Assembly: GCF_024139115.2 (NCBI RefSeq)
Contig: NC_085139.1
Span: 102,906,158 to 102,970,157 of the forward strand
Origin: Armigeres subalbatus
Taxonomy: Eukaryota; Arthropoda; Insecta; Diptera; Culicidae
Direction of reading: 5' to 3'
Length of the DNA stretch: 64,000 bases
Shown: positions 1 through 9,292 of the stretch, in pieces
How positions within the stretch are numbered: the first letter of the stretch is position 1
Layout of the letters: every line of letters begins with the position of its first letter
The notes under the pieces: model-generated
Database searches by the model: none
What the model saw: the letters and a program-made list of their open reading frames with translations, nothing else
What the model was told of the DNA's origin: nothing
Position numbers and translations under genes: made by a program

Positions 1-70
1 CTTCTAACAGCGCACAAATGTTGTGGATGAGAAAATCGAAACCTAACCTACGCGTTACCCCGTAGCCTAT

Positions 71-167
71 AGAGCCCCCTCGCACATGGTATACGTTTGC
101 GTTTGACAGTTTCCCCATGGAAAATGTTTCAAACGCAACGCAAACGTATCCTATGTGCGGGGCTCTT
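71..167. repeat. Short foldback (MITE-like) inverted repeat
   Basis: The arm starting AGAGCCCC at 71 and the arm ending GGGGCTCT at 166 are imperfect reverse complements over about 38 bases, separated by a short loop. Both arms contain a CGCACAT/ATGTGCG and an ACGTTTGCGTT/AACGCAAACGT block. This suggests a small foldback element. No target duplication could be fixed. Confidence 0.6.
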
Positions 168-503
168 AAGTCTTCAAACGAACGCATAGTATGGGTTCAA
201 AGTACGATAACCCGAATGATGAGACCAGCAAACACAGAACGATAGCAACAACTAGGCCATCGGACGACGGAAGTGCGGACACAAACAAAACTTACTTCTA
301 GCTAGGCCAGCCAATCAGTTCAACTCATTAAGGTTTGATGTAAGCTTAATTGATAAATGAAATTCATTCTGTGTTCAATCGTGCTAGATGAAGGTAGTTA
401 TCTTTTTTAAAATCGCTGCTCCGAAACCCCGCAACTTAACTGGCGCGATCTCGGTAGGATTAGGGTGATCAAAAGTAATAAGTGCAGTGTAAAGGTTCTC
501 AAC
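168..503. other. No recognisable gene
   Basis: Unique-looking AT-rich sequence. Nothing coding is seen before the candidate exon at 504; it could be its 5' leader. Confidence 0.4.
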
Positions 504-587
504 ATGCGGCGATCAACCCCGGAGGACCTGGAAGAAATCAACACAAACTCAGGATCTCCGAGAGAATATCGGAACAAAAAATCAAAA
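504..587 (+). CDS. Candidate short 5' coding exon (unrecognised)
   Basis: An ATG at 504 opens 28 codons (start MRRSTPEDLEEINTNS) that run to a consensus splice donor, AAAAGTAAGT, with GT at 588. Without splicing, the frame ends shortly after in a poly-T tract. The protein is not recognised. It could be the first exon of a host gene whose later exons lie beyond the hAT insertion at 679-2483, or the leader exon of an LTR element. No matching acceptor could be assigned, so this is weak evidence only. Confidence 0.22.
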
Positions 588-912
588 GTAAGTAAACATT
601 TTTTTTTAACAAATCAATATCAAAGAAATAAAGTGTAATTATTAGTGAATTTTGTGAATTAGTGAGATACATACACATCAGTGGCGTAGCCAGAAAATTG
701 GTCTGGGGGCCAGGTTTTCCCCACGAGTGGTTGACGAGTGCGGTTGTGTTTCCAACTTCCTCCGCACTTATTTAATTTTATTTATTTTTATCGCCGCGTA
801 ACCACTCGTGCAGTAGCGCGGCGTAGTAACTATATTTTACTTTTAACTTAATCCACTTTAACTGAACCGCGTTCGTAACTTTTAAGTAATTGTGTCACGT
901 AGAATCTTTAAC

Positions 913-1854
913 TATGTCGTGCGGTGTAATTTCGTGCAATATTAACGACGACCGCTTTTTATGGAAGTGTGAATTTTGTGAGAAGAAATTCCATGCAGCC
1001 TGCATCGGTGTGCAACGACATCGCGAATATATAATCACCGCATTTATGGTGCCCATGTGCGCCAACTGCCAAGACATCTTACGGAAAGAAGCCGATGTGA
1101 GAAAGTTCAACAAGAACAACTGGTGGATGCTATTCATGCGCAAACGAACACCAACCACCGCATCGCAGCTAACCTTAAAAAGTTTAGCTTAGTGGCAGAA
1201 TTATTCGACAACATAGAGCACCAGCTGATCGACGTAAAAGACACGCTGGTAGGAATAACCAAAAACAATGCGAACATATGCAGTGTAATTGACCAGCACA
1301 TGAAGTCGAATGACTCACAGGCTCAAATTACTATGACCGGCATCAGAGAATCGCATTTAACTCTGTCGGGTCCAATAACAAGATTATAGGACGAACGGCT
1401 ATCGAGTATAGCAAATAATATAACAGCTTTTTCAAATTTGGCCGAAACATCATCATCACCTCCATCTGACTCGAAGCTTTTGGAAATTCTCGAGGAAGTG
1501 AAATGTGTTGCCACAACTGTGTCTGACATTAAACAGAATTACGTCAAAGATACTCATACACCACATCTGATGACCCTAGAGGAGGAATTAATCGAGAATC
1601 AGACTGTAAAAAGCAACTTGGACCTGTCAAAAAATGACCAATCATTATCTGGTTGGCGATTTTTTGTAAACAAATATTGCTGGAGGCCGGACTGGTCTAC
1701 GTATGATGCCAAACAACGAACTCGTAGACTTCAGGAAAAGGCTGCAGCAAAGGCTAGACGAAACCAAAAACGAAGAAAACAACAATTTCATCATTCAAAA
1801 AATAGCATAAATCAAATTCAGCGTCAGCATGTGTTGACGGAGACGGACGCTTAA
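913..1854 (+). pseudogene. CR1-clade (T1/Q-like) ORF1, PHD finger, broken
   Basis: Decayed first ORF of a non-LTR retrotransposon. The ATG at 913 opens MSCGVISC, followed by a Cys4-His-Cys3 PHD-type zinc finger (C..C, KCEFC, FHAAC, MCANC), the same arrangement as the intact copy at 30863. A frameshift near 1080-1130 moves the reading frame, and an in-frame TAG at 1387-1389 interrupts the coiled-coil-like middle. The C-terminal part keeps a tryptophan-rich motif (GWRFFVNKYCWRPDWSTYD) seen in the intact copy as WRWINGRRTLWKVWRADWSEYD, and ends in a basic tail. In this family ORF1 is the nucleic-acid-binding partner of the ORF2 polymerase. This copy is inactive. Confidence 0.85.
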
Positions 1855-2248
1855 AGGTCGCTCAACCGCTACCAATTTAATAGAATTCATTGATTATACT
1901 GTTCATGCGATGGATAAAGGTAACTACGTGGAAGCTCTGTACACTGACTTTAGCTAGGCGTTTGATCGCATTGACATTCCATTGTTACTCTTCAAATTGC
2001 AAAAAATTGGAATTGAGTCAGGACTCCTTAGATGGCTTGAATCTTACCTCACAGACCGACAACAAATAATTAAATTTTATAGAAAGAAATCCAATCCCAT
2101 TCAAGTCACTTCAGGAGTTCCACAAGGCTCCCATCTTGGCCCTCTTTTATTTATATTGTATGTAAATGACATTTCCCTCATTCTCAAAAATATAAAGCTT
2201 TTAATTTATGCCGATGACATAAAGTTATTTATGGAAATAAAAAAATGA
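1853..2248 (+). pseudogene. CR1-clade reverse transcriptase fragment
   Basis: The frame starting at 1853 reads KGRSTATNLIEF, then TDFS, a stop (TAG 1955-1957), AFDRIDIPLL, and the RT motifs SGVPQGSHLGPLLFILYVND and YADDIKLF, ending at a TGA at 2246. It aligns with the RT of the CR1 copy at 33633-35556. Endonuclease, N-terminal RT and C-terminal parts are missing, so ORF1 is joined almost directly to mid-RT: an internal deletion. The A-rich tail with AAATAAATAAATAAA repeats near 2370-2385 resembles the 3' end of the larger CR1 copy at 36719-36735. Confidence 0.88.
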
Positions 2249-2499
2249 AGGCGACATTATCGTATCGCAGAATGAAATACAGATGTTTTATACATGGTTC
2301 TACTACAGCATTACGAAAGAAAAAAAAAAACATGTATATGTATTTGTACTAGTCTACGTCGGTTAACGAAATAAATAAATAAATTTTCAGAACATTTTTT
2401 TTCCGAAAAAAAAAAATTCTTCTATAAATTTTGTCTCTGGGGGGGGGGTTATGTCCAAAACCACCCCCGTGGCTACGCCACTGATACACATACAACATC

Positions 2500-2620
2500 A
2501 CAGTAAGCTTCATATTTCAAGCATGTACAACACACACTTGCAACTAGGCCTTCTCCTCGTTAAGTTTATTCTACCCGAACAACCTATGGCAAGCTCGTTA
2601 CATGGCGACCGTAACGGAAA
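2500..2620 (+). repeat. LTR tail plus tRNA-Arg-type primer-binding site (mdg1/412-like gypsy)
   Basis: The sequence CATGGCGACCGTAACGG near 2602-2618 matches the TGGCGACCGT primer site (3' end of tRNA-Arg) used by mdg1/412-type Ty3/gypsy elements. Related sites occur near 5338, 8563 and 41053. Upstream sequence is taken as the end of a 5' LTR; its start cannot be set. Confidence 0.55.
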
Positions 2621-2688
2621 AGGTGATTTTTATTGCAATGTTGAAAGACCGACTATAACGGAAAATCAGTTGAATAAGTTCAGTGATA

Positions 2689-2895
2689 ATGGGTGCGAGT
2701 GACTCCAAACCTGAGCCAGGAACAACACAAGAACAAATAGTGAATATAATAAACGCAAGCAATGTGAAAACTAAAGACCATGCAGAAAGAACGAGTGTTT
2801 CGACGGTACCCGTTTGCCTACAAAAACGCATGACAGCGCAAACACCATTGAACAATGCAGTGAGTCTGAATAATTTAAAAATAAGTGTAGTTTAA
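2689..2895 (+). CDS. Small ORF after the primer site, N-myristoylation-like start
   Basis: A 68-residue ORF beginning MGASDSKPEPGTTQEQ, 70 bp downstream of the putative primer-binding site. The MGxxxS start fits an N-myristoylation signal and recalls the start of the ORF at 4267 (MGGKDSK). The rest is polar and not recognised. It is probably a leader protein or gag N-terminus of the gypsy remnant. Function is unknown. Confidence 0.4.
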   Translation: MGASDSKPEPGTTQEQIVNIINASNVKTKDHAERTSVSTVPVCLQKRMTAQTPLNNAVSLNNLKISVV

Positions 2896-2921
2896 AATTT
2901 TTAAGTTTACATTACCCAAAA

Positions 2922-3062
2922 ATGTTTCAACAAATCGCGATGTTCGGTGCAATGTTGGCTATTATGCAATTGACAATATACTTATGGTGCAAGATGATCA
3001 AAGAGCAACTGGAAGGAATGTCACTATTCCAGACTGGAATTTCCAGTGGACAAAAAACATAA
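2922..3062 (+). CDS. 46-residue ORF with one predicted membrane segment
   Basis: Starts MFQQIAMFGAMLAIMQLTIY and ends at a TAA at 3060. The first 20 residues form one hydrophobic helix, followed by a short polar tail. It lies 26 bp after the ORF ending at 2895 in a gypsy remnant. Similar short membrane ORFs sit behind other primer sites and LTR tails here (4267-4497, 6348-6506), which argues that this is a feature of the element family. Function is unknown. Confidence 0.35.
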   Translation: MFQQIAMFGAMLAIMQLTIYLWCKMIKEQLEGMSLFQTGISSGQKT

Positions 3063-3540
3063 ATGCAGTCCACCTAGATATACTGGGACAAGAAGAAATA
3101 ATTACACAGACGAGCTCGATAGATGTGATAGATGCAGTTAACAAAAATCGTAGCAACAGTAAAAGTAAAAAAAAAGCAATTCAGTTTTAATTCAGTTATT
3201 TTTGTTTGGAAGTGACAGATGTGTAGCAATGCAAGCCGCAGAGAAACAGCCATGATGAGTCAAGCAGTAGTAGCAGTGTAATAACACGTTGGTTGAGCAT
3301 GAGCAGTACATATCATCATAATTGTATGTATTACTTTGCATTGATTTTGTTATGTTTCACGCAAGAAAAGAATTGAATACTATAGAAACTCCATCGTTAA
3401 TAACCATTCCTATATGTCCTACGCCTAAAGACGCTATAAATGATTTAAATAGAGTTAGGGATAATCTTAAAAAATCGATTTAAAAACAAATTTCTATAAA
3501 TACAATGGAATTTTGCTAAAGAATTAAAAGAAGTGACAGT
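3063..3540. other. Decayed gypsy leader/gag region
   Basis: Contains short open stretches, for example one from the ATG at 3355 beginning MFHARKELNTIETPSL and ending at about 3483, but no intact gene. The context is the gypsy remnant. Confidence 0.35.
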
Positions 3541-3965
3541 AAGTTGTTTAGTTAAATAATATCAGGAACTGACATCTCAAGAATTAAACGAAATTTGTTT
3601 AACCGGAGATACATTTTTAGAAATAAACGAAATAACTAAAAGGAAATTAGTCAGCCAGAACAGCTCCAAAATGACGACAACAGCAAATTTTGATACAACC
3701 GCTATTTCATTGGTGCAACCATATGATGCTTCTCCATCATTATTGGAATCATTTCAAAACCAAAAAACAACAGCAACAAAATTTATTTAAAAAAAAAAAC
3801 AAGTTTACGTGGGAAAGCTCGACTAGGTCTACCCGCTGATGTCGCAACATTGAACGATATCATTGACGCCGTATCGCAGAATTGTAAAAGTGCTGAATCC
3901 CCAGGTACAGTATTAGCAAAACGGAACCAATTGAACTTGGCAGAGCCAACTACTTCACAACTCTA
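3541..3965 (+). pseudogene. Ty3/gypsy (mdg1-like) gag remnant
   Basis: Decayed gag. One frame carries ELTSQELNEICLTGDTF and another carries KARLGLPADVATLND followed by IIDAVSQNCKS and GTVLAKRNQLNLAE. This matches the general pattern of gypsy gag capsid regions (a glycine/arginine-rich stretch, then TLxxII, then a GTVLAKL-like motif). A related remnant reading NTLAQIVTSVKQNCQS is at about 41690. Frameshifts and stops separate the pieces. The assignment is by pattern only. Confidence 0.5.
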
Positions 3966-3984
3966 GATCTAATGTCTGGTTTTC

Positions 3985-4260
3985 ATTAGATTGAGTGTTG
4001 TATACCAAAAGTTAATTTGATTTGTCTTGTTCCAAATTTTACACTCCGCAATGTATACTTCATACATTGTAACCAACTGCGCCGCGTAGGCATATTCGTT
4101 TCGTCGGACGGCAGTTCATCGTTCGCGTTGTGAACTGCTGTCTAAGCATGTTTGCATTTTTCATTTTCGTTAGACACAACGTAGGGTATGTTAAGAACAA
4201 AGCAAATAAATCATTCTAGTTTATACCGTCTCCGCGACTGGTTGTTGAGTAAAAAGATCC
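3985..4260 (+). repeat. LTR-like segment with poly(A) signal
   Basis: Begins around TGTTGTATACC (about 3999) and contains AATAAATCATTCTAG near 4205. The AATAAATCATTC phrase also occurs in the LTR-like ends at 15083 and 39545. It is followed by a short spacer and the ORF at 4267, as expected for the end of an LTR and an internal leader. Confidence 0.45.
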
Positions 4261-4266
4261 GAAAGC

Positions 4267-4497
4267 ATGGGCGGAAAGGACTCAAAGGAAAAACGAGAGG
4301 AAATAATCATCCAGCAGCAACAATCACCCCGTTCTTGCGGATCTGATCACGAGGGCATTGGGCCAGTGCATTTGTTGGCCGGGTGCCCCATAATAATATT
4401 GCTGGCTTTGGCTGCTCGATTCCTGTGGCGATTGGTAACGCGAGAGACGGAGATACGGCAGTTAAAACGTTCTCAGAGTATTGCAACTATCGTCTAG
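4267..4497 (+). CDS. 76-residue ORF, MG start and membrane helix
   Basis: Starts MGGKDSKEKREEIIIQQQQS, possible N-myristoylation at Gly2, then a polar stretch and a hydrophobic segment (residues about 36-55, LLAGCPIIILLALAARFLW), then a basic tail. It lies directly after an LTR-like end. It may be a leader protein of an mdg1-like gypsy element. No known domain is recognised. Confidence 0.4.
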   Translation: MGGKDSKEKREEIIIQQQQSPRSCGSDHEGIGPVHLLAGCPIIILLALAARFLWRLVTRETEIRQLKRSQSIATIV

Positions 4498-5240
4498 TTT
4501 TCTGCGAAACAAAATCCTGGAATATAACATTGAGATAGATAAAAATTCAAGAGAATTTACTGCGATCTACTCAGTTTAAAAGATATCCGTTTGAATTAAT
4601 ATAAGCCCAAATAACTTTCAAAGAATGATGTCTATGGTACTAAGTGGTCTCCTAAAAGTCCCGAGTACGCATTTTTGTATATTGACGACGTGATTGTTGT
4701 AGGTTGTGTCGTTGTCACACAGTTTAAAAAAAAACCTTAAAAGCTTGTTTTTAAACGACAGCGAACCCAACACTATGGTTTAACTTTCAGTTCAAATGAA
4801 CAACATTGCTCTAATCCTCGAGTCAAAGAAGAACCAGCAAGACACAATTATCAGCATGGATAGCCACTGTAGAAAGGACATTACAAACATTGAAACCACT
4901 TGTGACAAATGAACATCTTCGTCACAGTGGTCATACCTAAATAAAATTGAAGGGAAAGCAAAGGACATAATTTACGTTAATTGACTTTATTTTACTAACT
5001 ATCCCTTCTATTCATTCTATCGAAAATCATAAATATTTAGTTATTTAATTCTCTCATAAATATTTTACTATATTCTGTGAAGTGAAGTGACGTAAAAAAA
5101 CGTTGTTCTCAAGATACAAACGATTAAAGGAAATCATCCTCGAGTATGTAGAAAATTCATCTATACTTCTGGATGAGGAAAAACAAGTGACACATATTCT
5201 GAGTAAGAAAAAGAATTTGCGATGGCAGCGCTTGATTTAA
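4498..5240 (+). pseudogene. Gypsy pol scraps including an RT YIDD box
   Basis: One frame around 4668-4727 reads YAFLYIDDVIVVGCVVVTQF, matching the YxDD box region of a Ty3/gypsy RT. Just upstream, in a shifted frame, GLLKVPSTHF resembles the preceding motif. The rest to 5240 shows no gene. This is an internally deleted element. Confidence 0.5.
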
Positions 5241-5244
5241 ATGT

Positions 5245-5400
5245 AGCAATAAAGCCCCACCGTTTGCTCAACAATCAAAACTTCCTGTCATATGGGGAAT
5301 GAATATCATATGCCGTGATAAATAGTAAGCATATAACATGGCGACCGTGACAGAACAGGAGTCTGAACAGCCTACTCCAGTTAAAGGTGGAAGAATCTTA
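5245..5400 (+). repeat. Gypsy LTR tail and primer-binding site (second copy)
   Basis: The segment GCATATAACATGGCGACCGTGACAGAA (5330-5356) matches the tRNA-Arg-type primer site TGGCGACCGTGACA. The upstream part (CCCCACCGTTTG at about 5258) resembles 8329 (CCCCATCGTTTG). The primer site overlaps an ATG at 5338 opening MATVTEQESEQPTPVK and ending after about 21 codons. Confidence 0.6.
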
Positions 5401-5499
5401 AAGTGAAAGTTTTCGTGTAAAATGAGAAAACAGCAAACATCAAGTTGTGAATTATCTTGGTAATAAACTGTAGCACAGATGGTTTACGTGCACAAAGTA

Positions 5500-5660
5500 G
5501 TTAAAAAAGGGGTCTCGCCAAGGATTTTATTCCCTGTGCTGCATCGGACCGAGTCAGACGCATTTAGTTTGGATCCCTTCACGCGTGTTTTTTTAGTTTA
5601 CTTTGCCGAATAAACGGCACCGGAGTTTCGCAAGATGAATTTCTGGCGACCTGAAAGAAG
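5500..5660 (+). repeat. LTR-like end with AATAAA and TGGCGACC primer-like site
   Basis: An AATAAA at about 5610 is followed 30 bp later by TGGCGACCTGAAAG (about 5643). The layout copies the LTR/primer junctions elsewhere in this region. Limits are uncertain. Confidence 0.4.
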
Positions 5661-6347
5661 CGGGCTGTAATTGGTAAATTACCAGCCGGTAATCATTACA
5701 GCGCCGTGAATAGCAGTATTCCGACAGAGCATCATCCATCCACGTACGACGGCGGTCGTAGGCACCTACAAAAACAGCAACAAAACGCCTATGTACCTAC
5801 TCGCTTTGTATTGTTTGCATGCGGTGGAGTTGGTTACACTTTTTTCTCGACAGAAAGAATCGGACAGTGCAGAAAGAGTGGGCATTAGCCTGGCACATAA
5901 ACTTTTTTTTTCATTTAAAAAAAATGTTTTTTTTTTGCATACATGAACGAAGCGAGTGAAGGCAATTCGCCTCCAAAAGATAATGTTGTTCGCACGCAAT
6001 TTTACCGGCCACAGGGATGTTTACTTTCGGCAGAAACTGAAAAGTATTGATTTTTTAGGAATCAAACGTGACTTGACGCGTCGTTTTCCGAAAACTGATT
6101 TCCATCAGATTAACCGGAACAAACTACGTGTAACTGCATCTATATATCAGGATGCAAATGCTATAGCAAAAGACCAACTTTGGAGTCTACCGTGGACATT
6201 CTGGATTGCAAGAATTCATTCAACATCTATGTAGATATCAAAAATATGTTGTTTCCGGTTCCTAGCGTGAGGGCCCCGGAGGTCCGATAAAACGGTCGCG
6301 ACACTCAAGTCGCACCTTCAGTAAGCAGTCATATACGTAGCAACAAA
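5661..6347. other. Decayed retroelement leader; nothing firm
   Basis: Short ORFs only. Around 6250-6300 a GC-rich stretch with ATAAAACGGTCGCGAC looks like another LTR end before the ORF at 6348. Confidence 0.3.
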
Positions 6348-6506
6348 ATGTGGCCGTTTGGAGACGAAGAAACCATACAGAACACCATCACCGCACACGA
6401 TATGATATGCTATTCTGTTGACGGTGCACTCGTTATCTTATTAGTCGCCGCCGTTCTCAATTGGAAGTGGCGATACAACATGCGACGAATCAAGTGGAGA
6501 ATGTAA
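6348..6506 (+). CDS. 52-residue ORF with a membrane helix
   Basis: Starts MWPFGDEETIQNTITAHD and has one hydrophobic helix at about residues 26-38 (GALVILLVAAVLNW), then a strongly basic tail. It ends at a TAA at 6504. Size, position after an LTR-like end and topology match the ORFs at 2922 and 4267. It is possibly an accessory or leader membrane protein of this gypsy group. No known family is recognised. Confidence 0.35.
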   Translation: MWPFGDEETIQNTITAHDMICYSVDGALVILLVAAVLNWKWRYNMRRIKWRM

Positions 6507-6824
6507 CTCGACGTCTAAACCAAAACGCCTGCGTTGTCATCCGACACCTCAGAATTTGACGGACGATTTTGGTGCGCCCATTTTGGTGGCAGCAGAAACT
6601 TCTCGTTGCATAAAGTTCCGGGAAGACGACTCAGCAGGAAAATTACTCGGTGCTCACGGCACCACAAGAGAGGAAGTGAATGCTTAAGCTCTGTAATAAA
6701 GAAAACAAATCTTATCAGTTAGTTTTTAGAAGTCAAGCGAGGTAGTTGAATTTACTTTATATCACTACCCTCGCTAAAATTTCCACCAGGGAACAATAAA
6801 ACAAAAACCGCAACGGACAGATCA
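6507..6824. other. Retroelement remnant without gene
   Basis: Two AATAAA-type signals (about 6694 and 6794) and no supported coding sequence. It continues beyond the foldback MITE at 7550. Confidence 0.3.
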
Positions 6825-6832
6825 TTGTGCAC

Positions 6833-7541
6833 TAGGGTGGCTCAAATTAGTATGGGAAAACCTTTCTTCAATTTTTTTGATGGGCCGCCCTCTTATTCGG
6901 TTCTATTTTATGCCCTGATGCTCTGGACAAAATTTCAGCCAAATCGGCCAACGTTTAGGCGGTGCTAAACTCGTTGGAAGTTTATAAGCAAAAATGTATG
7001 CAGAAACATCCAAAAACAGTGAATTGGAGTTGGACGGCACAACTTACAATGAAGAACTATGATACTCATTCAGATCTTGAAGAATTTAATACAGAATGTT
7101 ATGCTGAAAACCGCGAGAAGATTAGAGTTTGCCCGGCTAAGTTATTAGCATTTCTGTGAAGTGGGGTTTAAGCAAATTTCGTTTCTTTTACCTTTGAAAA
7201 GAAATAAATTCACCCCTACAACGCTGCAGTAAAATGCTAATATCTTTGCGTAATAAACTCTAATCTTCTCGCGGTTTTCAGCATAACATTCTGTATTTAA
7301 TTCTACAAGAACTGAATGAGTATCACAGTTCTTGATCGTAAATTGTGTTGTCCAACTGCAAATCACTGTTTTTGGATGTTTCTGCATACATTTTTCCATA
7401 TAAACTTCCAACGAGTTTAGCACCGCCCAAACGTTAACCGATTTGGCTGAAATTTTGTCCAGAGCATCAGGGCATCAAATAGAACCGAATAAAAGGGCGG
7501 CCCATCAAAAAATTTGAAAAAGTTTTTTTTGAGCCACCCTA
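6833..7541. mobile_element. 0.7-kb foldback MITE with 8-bp target duplication
   Basis: The ends are TAGGGTGGCTCAAA (6833) and TTTGAGCCACCCTA (to 7541), and the arms are inverted over about 300 bp each. The perfect flanking repeat TTGTGCAC lies at 6825-6832 and 7542-7549. The two open frames at 6962-7159 (+) and 7145-7423 (-) are the same arm sequence read in both orientations, so they are not genes. The 8-bp duplication fits hAT-like mobilisation. A similarly built element with TAGAGTGGGGCG ends is at 48413-49301. Confidence 0.9.
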
Positions 7542-7549
7542 TTGTGCAC

Positions 7550-8562
7550 CCAAAAAAATGAAAAACCAGCGAAAAACTTGATGACGCTTACTAAGCTCGG
7601 TGACAATACACCCGCTACCGTGACCGATCACCTTTCCCTGAATAAGTGCCGCGTGGCGCGTAATCGTTTCGTGCCGTGAAGAACTTCACGAATAAGAAAA
7701 AGTAATCGCAGAAGAACTCAAATCGCAGGGGGAGTAATTGATGTAAGTCGTCCCATTGAAAAAAGTAAACGGAGAATTAAGGAAAACAGCTGCGCTACTA
7801 GTTATAATCAACAGTTCCAATGGGCCGGAAAGTATTAAAATTGCCTACATGAATGTCCCTACAAGACCGTACCATCTCCGGCCGCGAAGATGTTTTTTTT
7901 TTAATCTTTCGTTTATTTGGAAGGCACGAAGATGTTTTATGTGCTTGAAATTTGAAATTTGCTGTTTCGTGTACCGCCGAACAAAGCTGTTTCAGATGCG
8001 GCGATATAATTGCAAACAACGAAGCTGTACGAAAATAACAAATGAGTTTACTACAAGCTAAACGAACACTGCTCAACGAGCAATAAGTGCCATCTGGGTG
8101 CCAACGATAGATCGATGAAACCGGAGAATTTCATTCTAATATAATCCTAATAGAAAATACTTTGGTTGGTAGTTTGGAAATATCGTAAAGCTGATGACTG
8201 AACAGAATTGAAACCAATCGTATTAGTTTTGAACACAATTTAGTATGCACAGGAAACGTGTTTTTTTGCATTCGATATGAAGCACACGACGCGCCTGAGT
8301 CTGATACAAATATGGGCAGAAGAGCCCCATCGTTTGTTTGCCGTTATCAATAAGAAATGGATGTTTTTGATAGTTCTCTCAAAGTAGAAAGACAATTATG
8401 CTCCCTCGGAGAGCGACGATTCCCCGTTAGCATAATTACCGTAAATTAAGAACTGTTTTTAAATACAATATACAAACAAACTTTGGTTTTAGGTACGATT
8501 TATCGTGGAATCGTCATATGTAGAAAGAATATCACCGACCGTGACGATTAGTAGGCATATAA
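7550..8562. repeat. Gypsy remnant: polypurine-like tract and LTR
   Basis: A purine tract, GCAGGGGGAGTAATTG, at about 7726-7741 could be a polypurine tract preceding an LTR. The far end (CCCCATCGTTTG at about 8329 to GGCATATAATATGGCGACC at 8552-8570) resembles the LTR/primer junction at 5258-5345. The middle shows no gene. Confidence 0.4.
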
Positions 8563-8869
8563 TATGGCGACCTTGGCAGGTTAGGTATCTGAACAGTCTT
8601 CTACAGTTAAAGATGGAAGGTACAGTACAAAGAGAAAGCGAGGTCAAGGAAATGATCGAATAATATGAAAATAAAAAGGCCCTCAAAAGGATGACGGAAG
8701 AAAGAATGGCTTAGAAACGCGCAGAGAAAGAATATGACAACATTTCAAAGTGGATTAAGGCGACCGAAGGCAAGGAAGTCCAAAACACTGGGTCAGGAAC
8801 AAAACATGGAAGACAAAGTTCAGACTACCAATCGTCGCCACTAAGAAAAAAATCAACAAAAATCAACCA
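8560..8869 (+). other. Primer-site copy and decayed leader
   Basis: ATGGCGACCTTGGCAGG at 8563 is a degraded tRNA-Arg-type primer site followed by GTATCTGAACAGTCTTCTAC, parallel to the sequence after 5352. The frame is soon closed. A lysine/glutamate-rich stretch follows without a clear ORF. Confidence 0.4.
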
Positions 8870-9292
8870 ATGATGGATTCCATTGCGTCTAAACCACCTT
8901 TGAGTTCAGACAACTGCAAACGTACATTCAACTCAGCATGTGTAGGAGTGCAGCGCAATCACGAGGAAGTATTACGGACCTTAATGCTCCCACTATGTCA
9001 AGACTGTCAGGAAAAGTTCATCTCTGAACAAAACCTGCAACATTTATCAGAATCGATCTGTAATATTAAAGAAGAGATTGAGCGCACATTGTCTGCTAAC
9101 CATAAACTGCTTTCTAACTACAAAAGCTTAGCTTCCACTCACGACGAAACGCTTGATCGCGTAGAAACAACGTTTGGTGTCATTAAGCAAAACATTTCAA
9201 ACGTCACCGGCAGTAGCAAAAATAATGCTACGGAAATAAAAAACAAATTATCAGCCCTACAAACAAACAAATATAACAACAACAGAATGTAG
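8870..9292 (+). pseudogene. CR1-clade ORF1 fragment with partial PHD finger
   Basis: A 140-residue ORF. Residues from about 17 read CKRTFNSACVGVQRNHEEVL, then LMLPLCQDCQ, which is the second half of the PHD finger found at 913 and 30863. It is followed by the coiled-coil-like region up to ETTFGVIKQNIS. The first zinc-binding cysteines are missing; the ORF starts instead with MMDSIASKPPLSSDN from flanking sequence. The C-terminal motif and ORF2 are absent. It is a truncated copy fused by chance to an upstream ATG. Confidence 0.75.

Larger units (their letters stand above)
679..2483. mobile_element. Non-autonomous hAT-type element with a nested CR1 copy
   Basis: The termini are inverted: CAGTGGCGTAGCCA at 679-692 and TGGCTACGCCACTG at 2470-2483. 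They are flanked by a perfect 8-bp target duplication ATACACAT (671-678 and 2484-2491), which is the hAT signature. The outer part is short (about 60 bp on the left, 100 bp on the right, with a G-rich run near 2440) and encodes no transposase. The interior is occupied by a deleted CR1-type retrotransposon (about 735-2385). The CR1 copy probably jumped into a MITE; capture followed by co-mobilisation is the alternative. Confidence 0.88.

Noticed and set aside
6962..7423. Two overlapping ORFs on opposite strands with nearly the same protein (MLNSLEVY..KCMQKHPKTV).
   Set aside because: They are the two arms of the foldback MITE read outward; an inverted repeat explains the similarity.
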